From the NCBI RefSeq assembly GCF_002531575.1, contig NZ_NWTI01000031.1:1-64000 (forward strand): DNA of 64,000 nt, given 5' to 3'. The stretch is from Bradyrhizobium sp. Y36 (GTDB taxonomy: Bacteria > Pseudomonadota > Alphaproteobacteria > Rhizobiales > Xanthobacteraceae). Made by a program: the position numbers and the translations under genes. The notes under the pieces were generated by a model. It saw only the letters and a program-made list of their open reading frames with translations. It was not told where the DNA came from and did not search any database. Below, one piece after another: positions 20,030-28,314 of the stretch (position 1 is its first letter; each line of letters starts with the position of its first letter).

Positions 20030-20986
20030 CTATCCTCCTCCTTGCAAGTTCGCCCACATCTCCTGGTCGCGCTTGTCGGTCCAGATCACGGGATCGTCGA
20101 TGCCCGACGCCTCGTCATAGGCGCGCGACACGTTGAACGGCAGGCAGTGCTCGTAGATGGCGAAGCTGGAGAACTTCGGATCCATCACCTCGCGCGTCGC
20201 CGCCATCGAGTCCTTCAAGCTGCGGCCCTTCGCGACCGAGATTTCGGCGGCGCCATAGAGCGAGGTGACGAAGTCGCGCGTCATCGCGATGGCCTCGCGC
20301 ACCGTGGCGGTGCCCTTGAGCGCGTCGCCGCGGCCCGGCGCGATTGCCTTGGGATTGAAGTTGCGGATCTCGGTCAGCGTCATCGGCCATTCGCGTAAGT
20401 GCGCATCGCCGCAATAGCAGGCCGAGTGATATTCGATGAGGTCGCCGGAGAACATCACTTCCGCATCCGGCACCCAGGCGACGATGTCGCCGGAGGTGTG
20501 GCCGGCGCCAAGCTGCATCAGGCGCACCTCGCGCTTGCCGAGATAGATCGACATCTCGCCCTCGAAGGTCAGCGTCGGCCAGGTCAGGCCCGGAATGCTC
20601 TGCGCATCCTGGAACAGACGCGGGAAGCGGCCATATTCGGAGTCCCAATCCTGCTTGCCGCGCTCCTCGATGAGACGATAGGTCTCCTGCGAGGCGACGA
20701 TGCCTTGCGCGTGATAGGCCGAGGCGCCCAGCACGCGCACGGCGTGATAATGCGACAGCACGACATATTTGATCGGCTTGTCGGTGACGGTGCGCACGCG
20801 CTCGATCACCTTGTTCGCCATCGCGGGCGTCGCCTGCGCGTCGAACACCAGGCAGCCGTCGTCGCCGACGATCACGGCCGTGTTCGGATCGCCCTCGGCG
20901 GTGAAGGCATAGAGATCGGTGCCGATCTCGGAGAAGGTGATCTTCTTCTCCGCGAGATCGCCGGTGGATGCGAAGTTCTTCGCCAT
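20030..20986 (-). CDS. MBL-fold protein with incomplete metal motif
   Basis: A 318-residue metallo-beta-lactamase-fold protein of unknown reaction. The signature that is normally HxHxDH reads HYHAVR (79-84): the two histidines remain but Asp and the last His are Val83 and Arg84. His163 (AGHTSGD) and Asp182 (FSGDLIEYH) are kept, so a single-metal site is the most that can be expected. ATG 20986 begins MAKNFASTGD. It lies between DUF2783 and hmgA, 2 bp from the latter, which implies a job in aromatic catabolism (perhaps hydrolysis of a lactone or thioester side product). This is inference from context. Confidence 0.9.
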   Translation of the reverse strand: MAKNFASTGDLAEKKITFSEIGTDLYAFTAEGDPNTAVIVGDDGCLVFDAQATPAMANKVIERVRTVTDKPIKYVVLSHYHAVRVLGASAYHAQGIVASQETYRLIEERGKQDWDSEYGRFPRLFQDAQSIPGLTWPTLTFEGEMSIYLGKREVRLMQLGAGHTSGDIVAWVPDAEVMFSGDLIEYHSACYCGDAHLREWPMTLTEIRNFNPKAIAPGRGDALKGTATVREAIAMTRDFVTSLYGAAEISVAKGRSLKDSMAATREVMDPKFSSFAIYEHCLPFNVSRAYDEASGIDDPVIWTDKRDQEMWANLQGGG

Positions 20987-21010
20987 CAATTCGTCCTTTG
21001 AGTCCTGAGG

Positions 21011-21235
21011 TTATTGTTGTTGCTGTTGCTGCTGCTGGCCGTCGATCATGCGGCGCTTGGCGAGCCCGATCGCCTCACGCAGCACGTCGATATCACCGAT
21101 ATGGTTGGCGAGGATCAGCACCAGCGCCGAGTCGAAATCGGCGCTCTGCTCCCCGGTGAGGCCACGATGCGCTTCGACGATGGCGCGAAAGGCATCGTCG
21201 GGTCGCGCGAAATTGGAGCTGGTGGACAAGGGCAT
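21011..21235 (-). CDS. DUF2783 small protein with polyglutamine tail
   Basis: A 74-residue acidic helical protein matching DUF2783 (recognised from FDSALVLILANHIGD and the LREAIGLAKR ending). Function unknown. The last eight residues are glutamines encoded by a CAG/CAA run (21014-21037), just before TAA. It is between the FAD hydroxylase (22 bp upstream) and the MBL-fold gene (24 bp downstream), so it is an operon member. In other proteobacteria DUF2783 genes also lie beside aromatic hydroxylases (recalled), suggesting an accessory role. Confidence 0.85.
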   Translation of the reverse strand: MPLSTSSNFARPDDAFRAIVEAHRGLTGEQSADFDSALVLILANHIGDIDVLREAIGLAKRRMIDGQQQQQQQQ

Positions 21236-21257
21236 GCGAAACCTCGATTCGAATCCT

Positions 21258-22886
21258 TCAGTTCAGGCCTTGTGCACGCGACAGCGCCGCGACGACGGCT
21301 TCGCGCGTCGGATGGCGGAAGCGCGCCGCGACATAGCCGTCGGGCCTGAGCAGGTAGGCCGTGCCGGGCTCGGCATCATAACGTTTCGTGACGAGGCCCG
21401 AGGGATCGGCAAGTCCGCTGCCACCGATCCGAATATTCCTGACGCCCCCGGGCGGATCGAGCGCGGCGCCATTGCTGAACGACAGCAGGGTGAAGTCCGT
21501 TCCACCCTTGCGGAAGGCATCCGTCAGGTAGGCCGGCTCGGCGATCGGGGCATCGAGCATGGAGCAGCCCGGAGGCGGACCGCCGCGCCAGGAATCTGCA
21601 TCGCGCGATGACAGCGGCGAGTCGTAGCTGCACGGCACCGACAGCCGCCCGCCATTGACCATGCGCTTGCCGAACTCGGTCTCCTTGGCGAGCGACAGCA
21701 CGGCCTTGCGCAGCCGCGCTTCCTGGTGCGAGTTCGGCGCCATGAAGTCGGTCGAGCGGGTGGATTCGCGGATGTTCTCGTCGGCCGCCATGCTGCGCTC
21801 GGTGTGGTAGCTCTCCAGCAGGCTCGCGGGTGAGGTGCCGCGCAGCACGCGGTCGAGCTTCCAGGAAAGATTTTCCGCGTCCTCTAACCCCGAATTCGCG
21901 CCACGTGCCCCGAACGGCGAGACCTGATGCGCCGAATCGCCCGCGAAGATCACGCGGCCATGGATGAAGCGGTCCATCCGCCGGCACTGGAATTTGTAGA
22001 GCGAGATCCACTCGAACTCGAACTTGTCGTGACCGAGCATGCGCGCGATCCGGGGCCGCACATTCTCCGGCTTCCTCTCGATCACGGGATCGGCGTGGCG
22101 ATTGAGCTGAAGATCGATGCGCCAGACGTCGTCGGGCTGCCGGTGCAGCAGCGCGGAGCGGCCGGCATGAAATGGCGGATCGAACCAGAACCAGCGCTCG
22201 GTCGGGAATTCCGCGGTCATCTTGACGTCGGCGATCAGGAACTGGTCCTCGAACACCTGGCCGGCAAACTCGGCGCCGACCATCTGCCGCAGCGAGGAGC
22301 GTGCGCCGTCGCAGGCGATGACATACTGCGCATGCAGGCGATAGGCGCCCTCCGGCGTCTCGATCGTCAGCGCCACGCCGTCGTTGCGCTGCTCCAGCGC
22401 CGTCACCTTGTTACGCCAGCGCAGGTCGACCTCGGGCAGATCCTGGATGCGATCGACCAGATAGGCCTCGGCGTAATATTGCTGGAGGTTGATGAAGGCC
22501 GGCCGCTTGTGGCCGTCCTCGGGCAGGAGGTTGAACTGATAGAGCTGGGAGTCGCCGTGGAAGATGCGGCCGACGCTCCACACCACGCCCTTGGCGACCA
22601 TGCGGTCGCCGACGCCGAGCCGGTCCCAATATTCCAGCGACCGCTTCGAGAAGCAGATCGCGCGCGAGCCCTCGCCGATGCGGTCGGCGTCATCCAGAAG
22701 GACGACGCGCTGGCCGCGTTGGGCGAGATCGATCGCCAGCGACAAACCGACCGGGCCGGCGCCGACAACCACGACCGGATGCTCGGCCGTGCCGTGGCCG
22801 GTGCGGTCCTGATCGGGATGGCGGCGATAGCCGAACTGGGTTTTGGCTTGGTGTGTGTTGACCTGATGTGTCTTGGCCTGCGCCAT
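21258..22886 (-). CDS. FAD-dependent aromatic hydroxylase (MhpA/3-hydroxyphenylacetate hydroxylase type)
   Basis: A 542-residue flavoprotein monooxygenase of the p-hydroxybenzoate hydroxylase class. The FAD fold has VVVGAGPVGLSLAIDLA (about 39-55), the DG motif region CDGARSSLRQ (about 190), and the GD motif GDSAHQVSPFGARGAN (about 318). The C-terminal thioredoxin-like extension of MhpA relatives is present. The start at ATG 22886 gives a long polar leader of about 35 residues; a later start cannot be excluded. As first gene of the operon that ends in hmgA and fahA, it probably hydroxylates a phenylacetate to homogentisate (inference; 3-hydroxyphenylacetate is the best candidate). Confidence 0.88.
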   Translation of the reverse strand: MAQAKTHQVNTHQAKTQFGYRRHPDQDRTGHGTAEHPVVVVGAGPVGLSLAIDLAQRGQRVVLLDDADRIGEGSRAICFSKRSLEYWDRLGVGDRMVAKGVVWSVGRIFHGDSQLYQFNLLPEDGHKRPAFINLQQYYAEAYLVDRIQDLPEVDLRWRNKVTALEQRNDGVALTIETPEGAYRLHAQYVIACDGARSSLRQMVGAEFAGQVFEDQFLIADVKMTAEFPTERWFWFDPPFHAGRSALLHRQPDDVWRIDLQLNRHADPVIERKPENVRPRIARMLGHDKFEFEWISLYKFQCRRMDRFIHGRVIFAGDSAHQVSPFGARGANSGLEDAENLSWKLDRVLRGTSPASLLESYHTERSMAADENIRESTRSTDFMAPNSHQEARLRKAVLSLAKETEFGKRMVNGGRLSVPCSYDSPLSSRDADSWRGGPPPGCSMLDAPIAEPAYLTDAFRKGGTDFTLLSFSNGAALDPPGGVRNIRIGGSGLADPSGLVTKRYDAEPGTAYLLRPDGYVAARFRHPTREAVVAALSRAQGLN

Positions 22887-22994
22887 ACACGAACCTCGGC
22901 TATGGTCAGGAGAGCACTGATCTGCTAGATAGTCTCACGTGCAACCATTTTGGACCGGAGCCGGCCGGCCGTCAACTGGAATTCGGAGCGCCCC

Positions 22995-23537
22995 TTGGCA
23001 AGGACATCCAGCGACACCGCACTGAAGACGCGCGAGGCCGATGAGGCTTCACCGCGGCTAAAAGCAAGGCTCGACCTGTTCAAGTTCGTGCCGTTCCGCC
23101 TCAACCGGCTCGCAGCCGAGGTCAGTTCCGCGCTCTCGGTCGAATATGAAGATCGGCATGGTCTCGACATTCCGGCCTGGCGCGTGATCGCCACGCTCGG
23201 GTTCCGCAACGACGCCTGCAGCGCGCAGTACATCGCGCAATGCACCCGCACGCACAAATCCACCATCAGCCGCGCGGTGACCATGCTGCTCACCGAAGCC
23301 CTGATCGAGCGCGTCGAGAACGAGGCCGACCGCCGCGAATTCCGCCTGCAGCTCAGCAAGAAGGGCCGCGCGCTCTACGAAGAGCTGTTCCCGCGCCTGC
23401 TGCGGCGGGAAGATGATATCCTCGCCTGCCTCTCCACGCAGGAGCGCAAGCAGCTCTCAATGCTGCTCGGCAAGATCGAGGAGAGTCTCGACCTGATCCA
23501 GACCAGCAAGGAAGCGGACGCCAAGCAGGCGTATTGA
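22995..23537 (+). CDS. MarR-family regulator
   Basis: A 180-residue winged-helix regulator. TTG 22995 is chosen because GGAG sits at 22985-22988; a TTG at 22950 adds 15 residues without a ribosome site. The MarR domain spans about 50-150, with the recognition helix region HKSTISRAVTML and the wing residues ENEADRREFRLQLSKKG. It is divergent from the FAD hydroxylase with about 108 bp between starts, so it probably represses or tunes the homogentisate operon in response to an aromatic ligand. Confidence 0.9.
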   Translation: MARTSSDTALKTREADEASPRLKARLDLFKFVPFRLNRLAAEVSSALSVEYEDRHGLDIPAWRVIATLGFRNDACSAQYIAQCTRTHKSTISRAVTMLLTEALIERVENEADRREFRLQLSKKGRALYEELFPRLLRREDDILACLSTQERKQLSMLLGKIEESLDLIQTSKEADAKQAY

Positions 23538-23545
23538 TTTCCGCT

Positions 23546-23648
23546 GTCATTCCGGGGTGCCGCAAAGCGGCGAACCCGGAATCTATCGTGCCACCGGTTA
23601 CGTCGATCGATGGATTCCGGGTTCGCGCTACGCGCGCCCCGGAATGAC
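23546..23648. repeat. Palindromic repeat, family A (copy 3)
   Basis: Third copy of the element at 12541: GTCATTCCGGGGTGC, GAACCCGGAATC, GATTCCGGGTTCGCG, CCCCGGAATGAC. It separates the convergent MarR and lactonase genes. Confidence 0.85.
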
Positions 23649-23658
23649 GGCCCAGCCG

Positions 23659-24465
23659 CTATCTCGCAAACGACCGCGACGGCGGCAGGTGCAGCGCCCA
23701 GGCGTCGACCTTGTCGCTGGCACGCGGATAGATCTCCGTCACAACAGGATCGTGGCCGGGAATGAATCGATCGGGATGGCCGGCGAGGCGCTCGATGGTT
23801 TCCCAGCCGACCGCCATGTCGCCGACATTGTAGACGATCGGAAACGGGCTGCGCCGCTGCAGATTGGCGTAGTAATGTGCGGCATCGGATGCCAGCACCA
23901 CCGGCCCGCGCGCAGTCTCGACCTTGACCACCTGCAATCCGTCAGAATGGCCACCGACACGATGCACGGTGACGCCGGGCGCGACCTCGCCGTCGCCCGA
24001 ATAGAAATTGACGCGCTCGCCATAGACATGGCGCACCATCTGGGTGACGTGCTCGACCGAGAACGGATGTCGCAGCAGGCCGTTACACATGCAGCGCCCC
24101 GTCGCATAGGCCATCTCGCGTTCCTGGAGATGGAAGCGCGCGTTCGGGAAGCGATCGAGATTGCCGGCATGGTCGTAATGCAGATGCGTCACGATGACGT
24201 CGGGAATGCTCGACGCCGCAACGCCAAAGCGCTCCAGCGCGTCGACCGGATTGAGCGTCAGCTTGCGCGCCCGCGCGCTCGCCTCCTCGGCATTGAAGCC
24301 GGTATCGACCAGGATGTCGCGGCCGTGCCCTCGGATCAGCCAGACGAAATAGTCGAGGTCCTGCGCCGCGCTGTCATGCGGATCGGGCTGAAGGAAGTTC
24401 ATGCTGGGGGTGCGCGGCGACATCGTCGCATAGCGCAGGGCGTAGATTTCGTAGGCGTTTCCCAT
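23659..24465 (-). CDS. N-acyl homoserine lactonase family MBL hydrolase
   Basis: A 268-residue metallo-hydrolase with the full metal set: HLHYDH, a third His in VGGHSDG, a bridging Asp in LASDAAHYY, and a C-terminal His in FIPGHDP. This is the AiiA/AttM-type pattern, so degradation of acyl-homoserine lactones or other lactones is likely. ATG 24465 begins MGNAYEIYALRY, the usual start; the upstream frame has no ribosome site. A perfect Crp-type palindrome (24584-24599) lies 119-134 bp upstream. Homologues in rhizobia act on quorum-sensing signals or gamma-butyrolactone; the true substrate cannot be read here. Confidence 0.9.
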   Translation of the reverse strand: MGNAYEIYALRYATMSPRTPSMNFLQPDPHDSAAQDLDYFVWLIRGHGRDILVDTGFNAEEASARARKLTLNPVDALERFGVAASSIPDVIVTHLHYDHAGNLDRFPNARFHLQEREMAYATGRCMCNGLLRHPFSVEHVTQMVRHVYGERVNFYSGDGEVAPGVTVHRVGGHSDGLQVVKVETARGPVVLASDAAHYYANLQRRSPFPIVYNVGDMAVGWETIERLAGHPDRFIPGHDPVVTEIYPRASDKVDAWALHLPPSRSFAR

Positions 24466-24583
24466 GGCTCTTGCTTTTGGCTTTGCTTTTCTGAGTGGAT
24501 CTTTTGGGGACGATCCTGCGCACCAAGCCATTGTCCGCGGCAAAGGTCAAACGCCGCGCGGCGCGCCCCGAGCAGGCCTTCAA

Positions 24584-24599
24584 TGTGAGACCAATCACA
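24584..24599. promoter_or_regulatory. Perfect Crp-type site TGTGA-N6-TCACA
   Basis: TGTGAGACCAATCACA matches the ten-base Crp core exactly. About 0.06 such sites are expected by chance in 64 kb. It lies between the lactonase (start 24465, minus) and the caspase-fold gene (start 24846, plus) and could serve either. Confidence 0.65.
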
Positions 24600-24845
24600 T
24601 TTTCCTCGCCATGCCTGCCCTAACGTGCTGCCGACAGGATCGAGCTGCATCGCGTCGAGCACAATCATGAGAACCCGTTTATTCCCCTTGCACCGCGCCC
24701 CGGCGTTGCGGTCAATCGCCGCGATAACGCCGAAACTCCAAGCGGTTGACGCCTCCCGTCCTCGGTTTGATAATGCTGGGAGCGTAAGTTAAGGTCGCCG
24801 CGGCGCAAGCTGGAACGGCGCCTTTTTGGCTGGACCGCGCTGATT

Positions 24846-26396
24846 ATGAAAATTCGCTTCTTTTTTCTTCTGCCCCTGCTCATCTCATTCGTCCCGACGG
24901 CGCCCTCGCTGGCGGCCGGTGACCGCTTTGCGCTGGTGATCGGCAATGCCAAATATCCGGATGCGGATGCCCCGCTGAAGGAACCGATCAACGATGCGCG
25001 CGACGTCGCCGACGAGCTCAAGCGCGACGGCTTTGCGGTCGAGATCGGCGAAAATCTGACCGGCGACGGCATGCGCCGCGCCCTCGACAAGCTCTACGGC
25101 AAGATCAAGCCGGGATCGGTGGCGCTGGTGTTCTTCAGCGGCTTCGGCATCCAGTCGGCGCGCCAGAGCTACATGCTACCGATCGATGCGCAGATCTGGA
25201 CGGAATCGGACGTCCGCCGCGACGGTTTCAGCCTCGAGACCATCCTGGGCGAGCTCAACACCCGCGGCGCCGGCGTCAAGATCGCGCTGATCGACGCCTC
25301 CAGGCGCAATCCGTTCGAGCGCCGGTTCCGCAGCTTCTCGGCCGGCCTGACCCCGGTCATCGCGCCGAATGGCACGCTGGTGATGTATTCGGCGGCGCTC
25401 GCCTCCGTGGTCTCGGACGCCGGCGGCGATCACAGCCTGTTCGTCCAGGAGCTGCTGAAGGAGATCCGCGTCCCCGACCTGATGGCCGAGGAGACCCTCA
25501 ACCGCACCAAGATGGGCGTCACAAGGGCCTCGCGCGGCGAGCAGGTGCCGTGGATATCCTCTTCACTCGCCGAAGATTTCTCGTTCAGCCCGGGAGCCGG
25601 CGGATCACGTCCGGCACCTGGCGCGCCGCCTGCGCCTCCCGCGCCGCCGCCGGTCGTCGCCAACAACCCGCCGCCGGCCCCGCCCGCGCCGCCGACACCA
25701 GCTCCGCCGCCGAAGCCGGCCGACACCGCTGCCGCACCGGCCCCTGCACCTGCTCCACCGCCTGCGTCCGCACCGGCCCCCACGCCGAAACCGCAGGTCG
25801 AGGCCGCCCTACCGCCGCCTCCGCCGCCCCCGCCGGTGAAACCGATCGAGACCGCTCCGGCTCCGAGCCCGGACAGCGGGCCGAGCGCGGCCGCGCTGGC
25901 TGACGACCCGACGATCAAGAGCCTCACCTCCAAGATCGCCGCCAACCCGGACGACGTGAACGCGCTGTACCGGCGCGGCCAGGTCTACGCCAGCAAGGGC
26001 GCCTATAACCTCGCCATCAAGGATTTCGACGACACGCTCCGGATCAATTCGAAGGACGTCGAGGCGCTGAACAACCGCTGCTGGACCCGCACCGTGGTCG
26101 GCGATCTCCAGGGCGCATTGAAGGATTGCAACGAGGCGCTGCGGCTGAGGCCGAACTTCGTCGATGCGCTGGACAGCCGCGGGCTCGTCAATCTGAAGTC
26201 AGGCGCGGTCAAGAATGCCATCGCCGATTTCGACGCGGCCCTGAAGATCAACCCGCGCCTGACCTCCTCGCTCTACGGACGCGGCCTCGCCAAGCAACGC
26301 AACGGCTCCGCCCAGGAAGGGGCGCTCGATATCGCCAATGCCAAGGCGATGGATCCGAACATCGTTCAGGAATTCGCAAGCTACGGAGTACGCTAG
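24846..26396 (+). CDS. Exported caspase-fold (C14) protein with TPRs; catalytic dyad lost
   Basis: A 516-residue protein: signal peptide (1-24), caspase p20-like domain (about 25-240), a proline/alanine-rich linker (about 252-345), and four TPR-like units (about 370-505). The fold is clear (FALVIGNAKYPDA, SYMLPIDAQIWTESDVRR, NPFERRFRS). The active-site His of the usual SGHG is Phe100 (FFSGFG) and the Cys of DACR is Ser152 (IDASRR), so peptidase activity is not expected. It probably acts as an envelope scaffold or pseudoenzyme. The OmpA-domain gene follows after 146 bp and may be co-transcribed. A paralogue with the same kind of loss is at 52484-53332. Confidence 0.9.
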   Translation: MKIRFFFLLPLLISFVPTAPSLAAGDRFALVIGNAKYPDADAPLKEPINDARDVADELKRDGFAVEIGENLTGDGMRRALDKLYGKIKPGSVALVFFSGFGIQSARQSYMLPIDAQIWTESDVRRDGFSLETILGELNTRGAGVKIALIDASRRNPFERRFRSFSAGLTPVIAPNGTLVMYSAALASVVSDAGGDHSLFVQELLKEIRVPDLMAEETLNRTKMGVTRASRGEQVPWISSSLAEDFSFSPGAGGSRPAPGAPPAPPAPPPVVANNPPPAPPAPPTPAPPPKPADTAAAPAPAPAPPPASAPAPTPKPQVEAALPPPPPPPPVKPIETAPAPSPDSGPSAAALADDPTIKSLTSKIAANPDDVNALYRRGQVYASKGAYNLAIKDFDDTLRINSKDVEALNNRCWTRTVVGDLQGALKDCNEALRLRPNFVDALDSRGLVNLKSGAVKNAIADFDAALKINPRLTSSLYGRGLAKQRNGSAQEGALDIANAKAMDPNIVQEFASYGVR

Positions 26397-26542
26397 TATT
26401 TTTTTGGGTTGAGGCAGGCGGCGCCTCGAACCTTGGCGGCTCAGGAAAGACTAACAAACGGATGCCGCAGGCGGCCTTCTCCGGGAGGCGCATTGCAGGA
26501 ATTTTCGAACCGCGCGAGCTCGCTGCGCAGGAGGGACTGGCT

Positions 26543-27226
26543 ATGAAATCGGCTGCAAAGGGACTTACCACGCTCCTGTCTGTCGTCACTCTCAGCGTCA
26601 CGCTTGGCGCCCTGTCGCTGCCGGTCTCGCCCGCTTTCGCCGGCGACGACGGCAACAGCAAGAACGTCACCGAGGAAGAGATCCTCCGCGCACTGGCGCC
26701 GGCGCCGAAAAAGCCGCTGACCCGCGGCCTGTCGATCGGCGCCCCGCAAGCCGATCCCGCGCCGAACGCGGCGGAGACCAAGCTGATCCAGTCGGTGCGC
26801 GGCCGCTCGACGCGTTCGCTGTCGTCGACCGAGCGCGAGGAAATCGCGTCCGTCGCCAAGGACAAGCCCAACATCGATCTCGAAATCACCTTCGACTACA
26901 ACTCGGCCAATATCAGCGCCAAGTCGATGCCCTCCGTGCAGGCGCTCGGCCGTGCGCTGACCAGTCCCGACCTCAAGGGCTCGACCTTCGTGGTCGCCGG
27001 CCACACCGACGCCGCCGGCGGCGAGGGCTACAACCAGGACCTGTCGGAGCGCCGCGCGGATTCGATCAAGCGCTACCTCGTCGACAAGTACAAGATCTCC
27101 GCGACCGACCTCGTCACCGTCGGCTACGGCAAGAGCAAGCTGAAGGATCCGGGCCAGCCGATGGCGGAGGTCAATCGCCGCGTGCAGGTCGTCAACATGG
27201 AAAACAAGACCACCGCATCGAAGTAA
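26543..27226 (+). CDS. OmpA-family envelope protein
   Basis: A 227-residue exported protein. ATG 26543 follows AGGAGGGACTGGCT; the frame upstream is noncoding. Signal peptide ends near Ala32 (SPAFAGDD). After a low-complexity region (35-105) comes the OmpA C-terminal peptidoglycan-binding domain (about 110-222) with FDYNSANISAKSMPSVQALG, GHTDAAGGEGYNQDLSERRA and NRRVQVVN. It has no beta-barrel, so it is a periplasmic peptidoglycan-associated protein. It follows the caspase-fold gene and is closed by a strong terminator. Confidence 0.93.
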   Translation: MKSAAKGLTTLLSVVTLSVTLGALSLPVSPAFAGDDGNSKNVTEEEILRALAPAPKKPLTRGLSIGAPQADPAPNAAETKLIQSVRGRSTRSLSSTEREEIASVAKDKPNIDLEITFDYNSANISAKSMPSVQALGRALTSPDLKGSTFVVAGHTDAAGGEGYNQDLSERRADSIKRYLVDKYKISATDLVTVGYGKSKLKDPGQPMAEVNRRVQVVNMENKTTASK

Positions 27227-27282
27227 GCACGACGCAATCCCTTGGAATGACCAGTCGTGATGTGGTGTAAAGTCTCGCTTCC

Positions 27283-27317
27283 AAAGCGCGTCCCGCAGCC
27301 TTGCGGGACGCCGCTTT
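27283..27317 (+). terminator. Rho-independent-type terminator after the OmpA gene
   Basis: Long GC-rich stem (left arm 27283-27297, right arm 27302-27317, one bulged base) with a 4-nt loop, flanked by AAA at the 5' base and TTTGTTT at the 3' side. It lies 57 bp after the ompA-like stop. Confidence 0.75.
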
Positions 27318-27384
27318 GTTTCAGGGAAACGCTTTTCATGGGCCTCGCGCGGATGGCCGTGAGCCAGGCGAGGATGATCCGGCG

Positions 27385-28314
27385 ATGAATCTCTCCGAAT
27401 ATCTCAAGCCTGCCGGAACCGTGGTGTTCGTCGTCGCGCTCGGCGTCGGCTATTACCTGTTCGAACATCGCAAGCGTCCCGAGCCAAAGGAGACGCAAAG
27501 CGAGGCGCTCGTCATCGTGACGAAGTCGACCAATGCCTGCTTCTCCGACCTCGTGCGGGTCACCGGCTTCTTCGTGCCGCGCCGCGAGGCCGTGGTCATC
27601 CCCGACCAGGAAGGCTCCAGGGTCACCGACCTCCTGGTCACCGAAGGCGCCGTCGTCGCCGACAATCAGGAGCTGGCGCGGCTGACCGCGCCGCCGCAGA
27701 TCCCGGGCCAGCCGCAACGGCCGGGCCCGCAAGGTCCGGTCTCGCTGAAGGCACCCGCGCCGGGCCTCGTCACCGAAGTCCGCACCATCGTCGGCGCGCC
27801 CGCATCTCCGCAGGCCGGCCCGATGTTCCGCATCGCGGTCAACAACGAGATCGAGCTCGATGCTCAGGTCCCGGCGGTGCACATGCCCAAGCTCAGCTCC
27901 GGCGCCACCGTGCGCATCAGCCGCGACGACGCGCCCGATCTGATCGGCCGTGTCAGGCTGGTTGCGCCCGAGATCGACCGCGCCACGCAGCTCGGCCGCG
28001 TTCGCATCAGCGTCACCAACAATCCCTCGCTCAAGGTCGGCGTGTTCGCGCGCGCCTCGATCGACGCCAAGCGAAGCTGCGGCGTCTCGATTCCCAAGAC
28101 CGCGATCGACCATCTCACGATTCAGGTCGTCAAGGGCAACACGATCGAGACGCGCAAGGTGCGGGTCGGACTGTCGTCCGACAGCGCCACGGAAATCCTG
28201 GAAGGCCTCGACGTCGGCGAAATCGTCGTGGCCGATGCCGGCTCTTCACTCCATGACGGCGACCAGATCAAGACCATGTTCGCCGATGAACTCGATCGCA
28301 CGCGGGTACGCTGA
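27385..28314 (+). CDS. RND efflux periplasmic adaptor (HlyD/MFP family)
   Basis: A 309-residue membrane-fusion subunit. ATG 27385 (MNLSEYLKPAGTVVFVVALG) gives an N-terminal membrane anchor (about 10-28). The body shows adaptor features: EALVIVTKSTNACFSDLVRVTG, a split lipoyl domain with RVTDLLVTEGAVVADNQELA and KAPAPGLVTEV, and a C-terminal beta-barrel. The helical hairpin is short, a Pro-rich PPQIPGQPQRPGPQGP loop taking its place. Its stop overlaps the pump start (TGATG), so the two subunits are made together. A related orphan adaptor is at 51415-52305, sharing the CFSD(L/I)V segment. Confidence 0.92.
   Translation: MNLSEYLKPAGTVVFVVALGVGYYLFEHRKRPEPKETQSEALVIVTKSTNACFSDLVRVTGFFVPRREAVVIPDQEGSRVTDLLVTEGAVVADNQELARLTAPPQIPGQPQRPGPQGPVSLKAPAPGLVTEVRTIVGAPASPQAGPMFRIAVNNEIELDAQVPAVHMPKLSSGATVRISRDDAPDLIGRVRLVAPEIDRATQLGRVRISVTNNPSLKVGVFARASIDAKRSCGVSIPKTAIDHLTIQVVKGNTIETRKVRVGLSSDSATEILEGLDVGEIVVADAGSSLHDGDQIKTMFADELDRTRVR

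Noticed and set aside
25550..25903. The proline-rich stretch of the TPR protein as a possible tandem DNA repeat or frameshift
   Set aside because: The frame is continuous and the low complexity is explained by a Pro/Ala linker; no regular DNA repeat unit was found.
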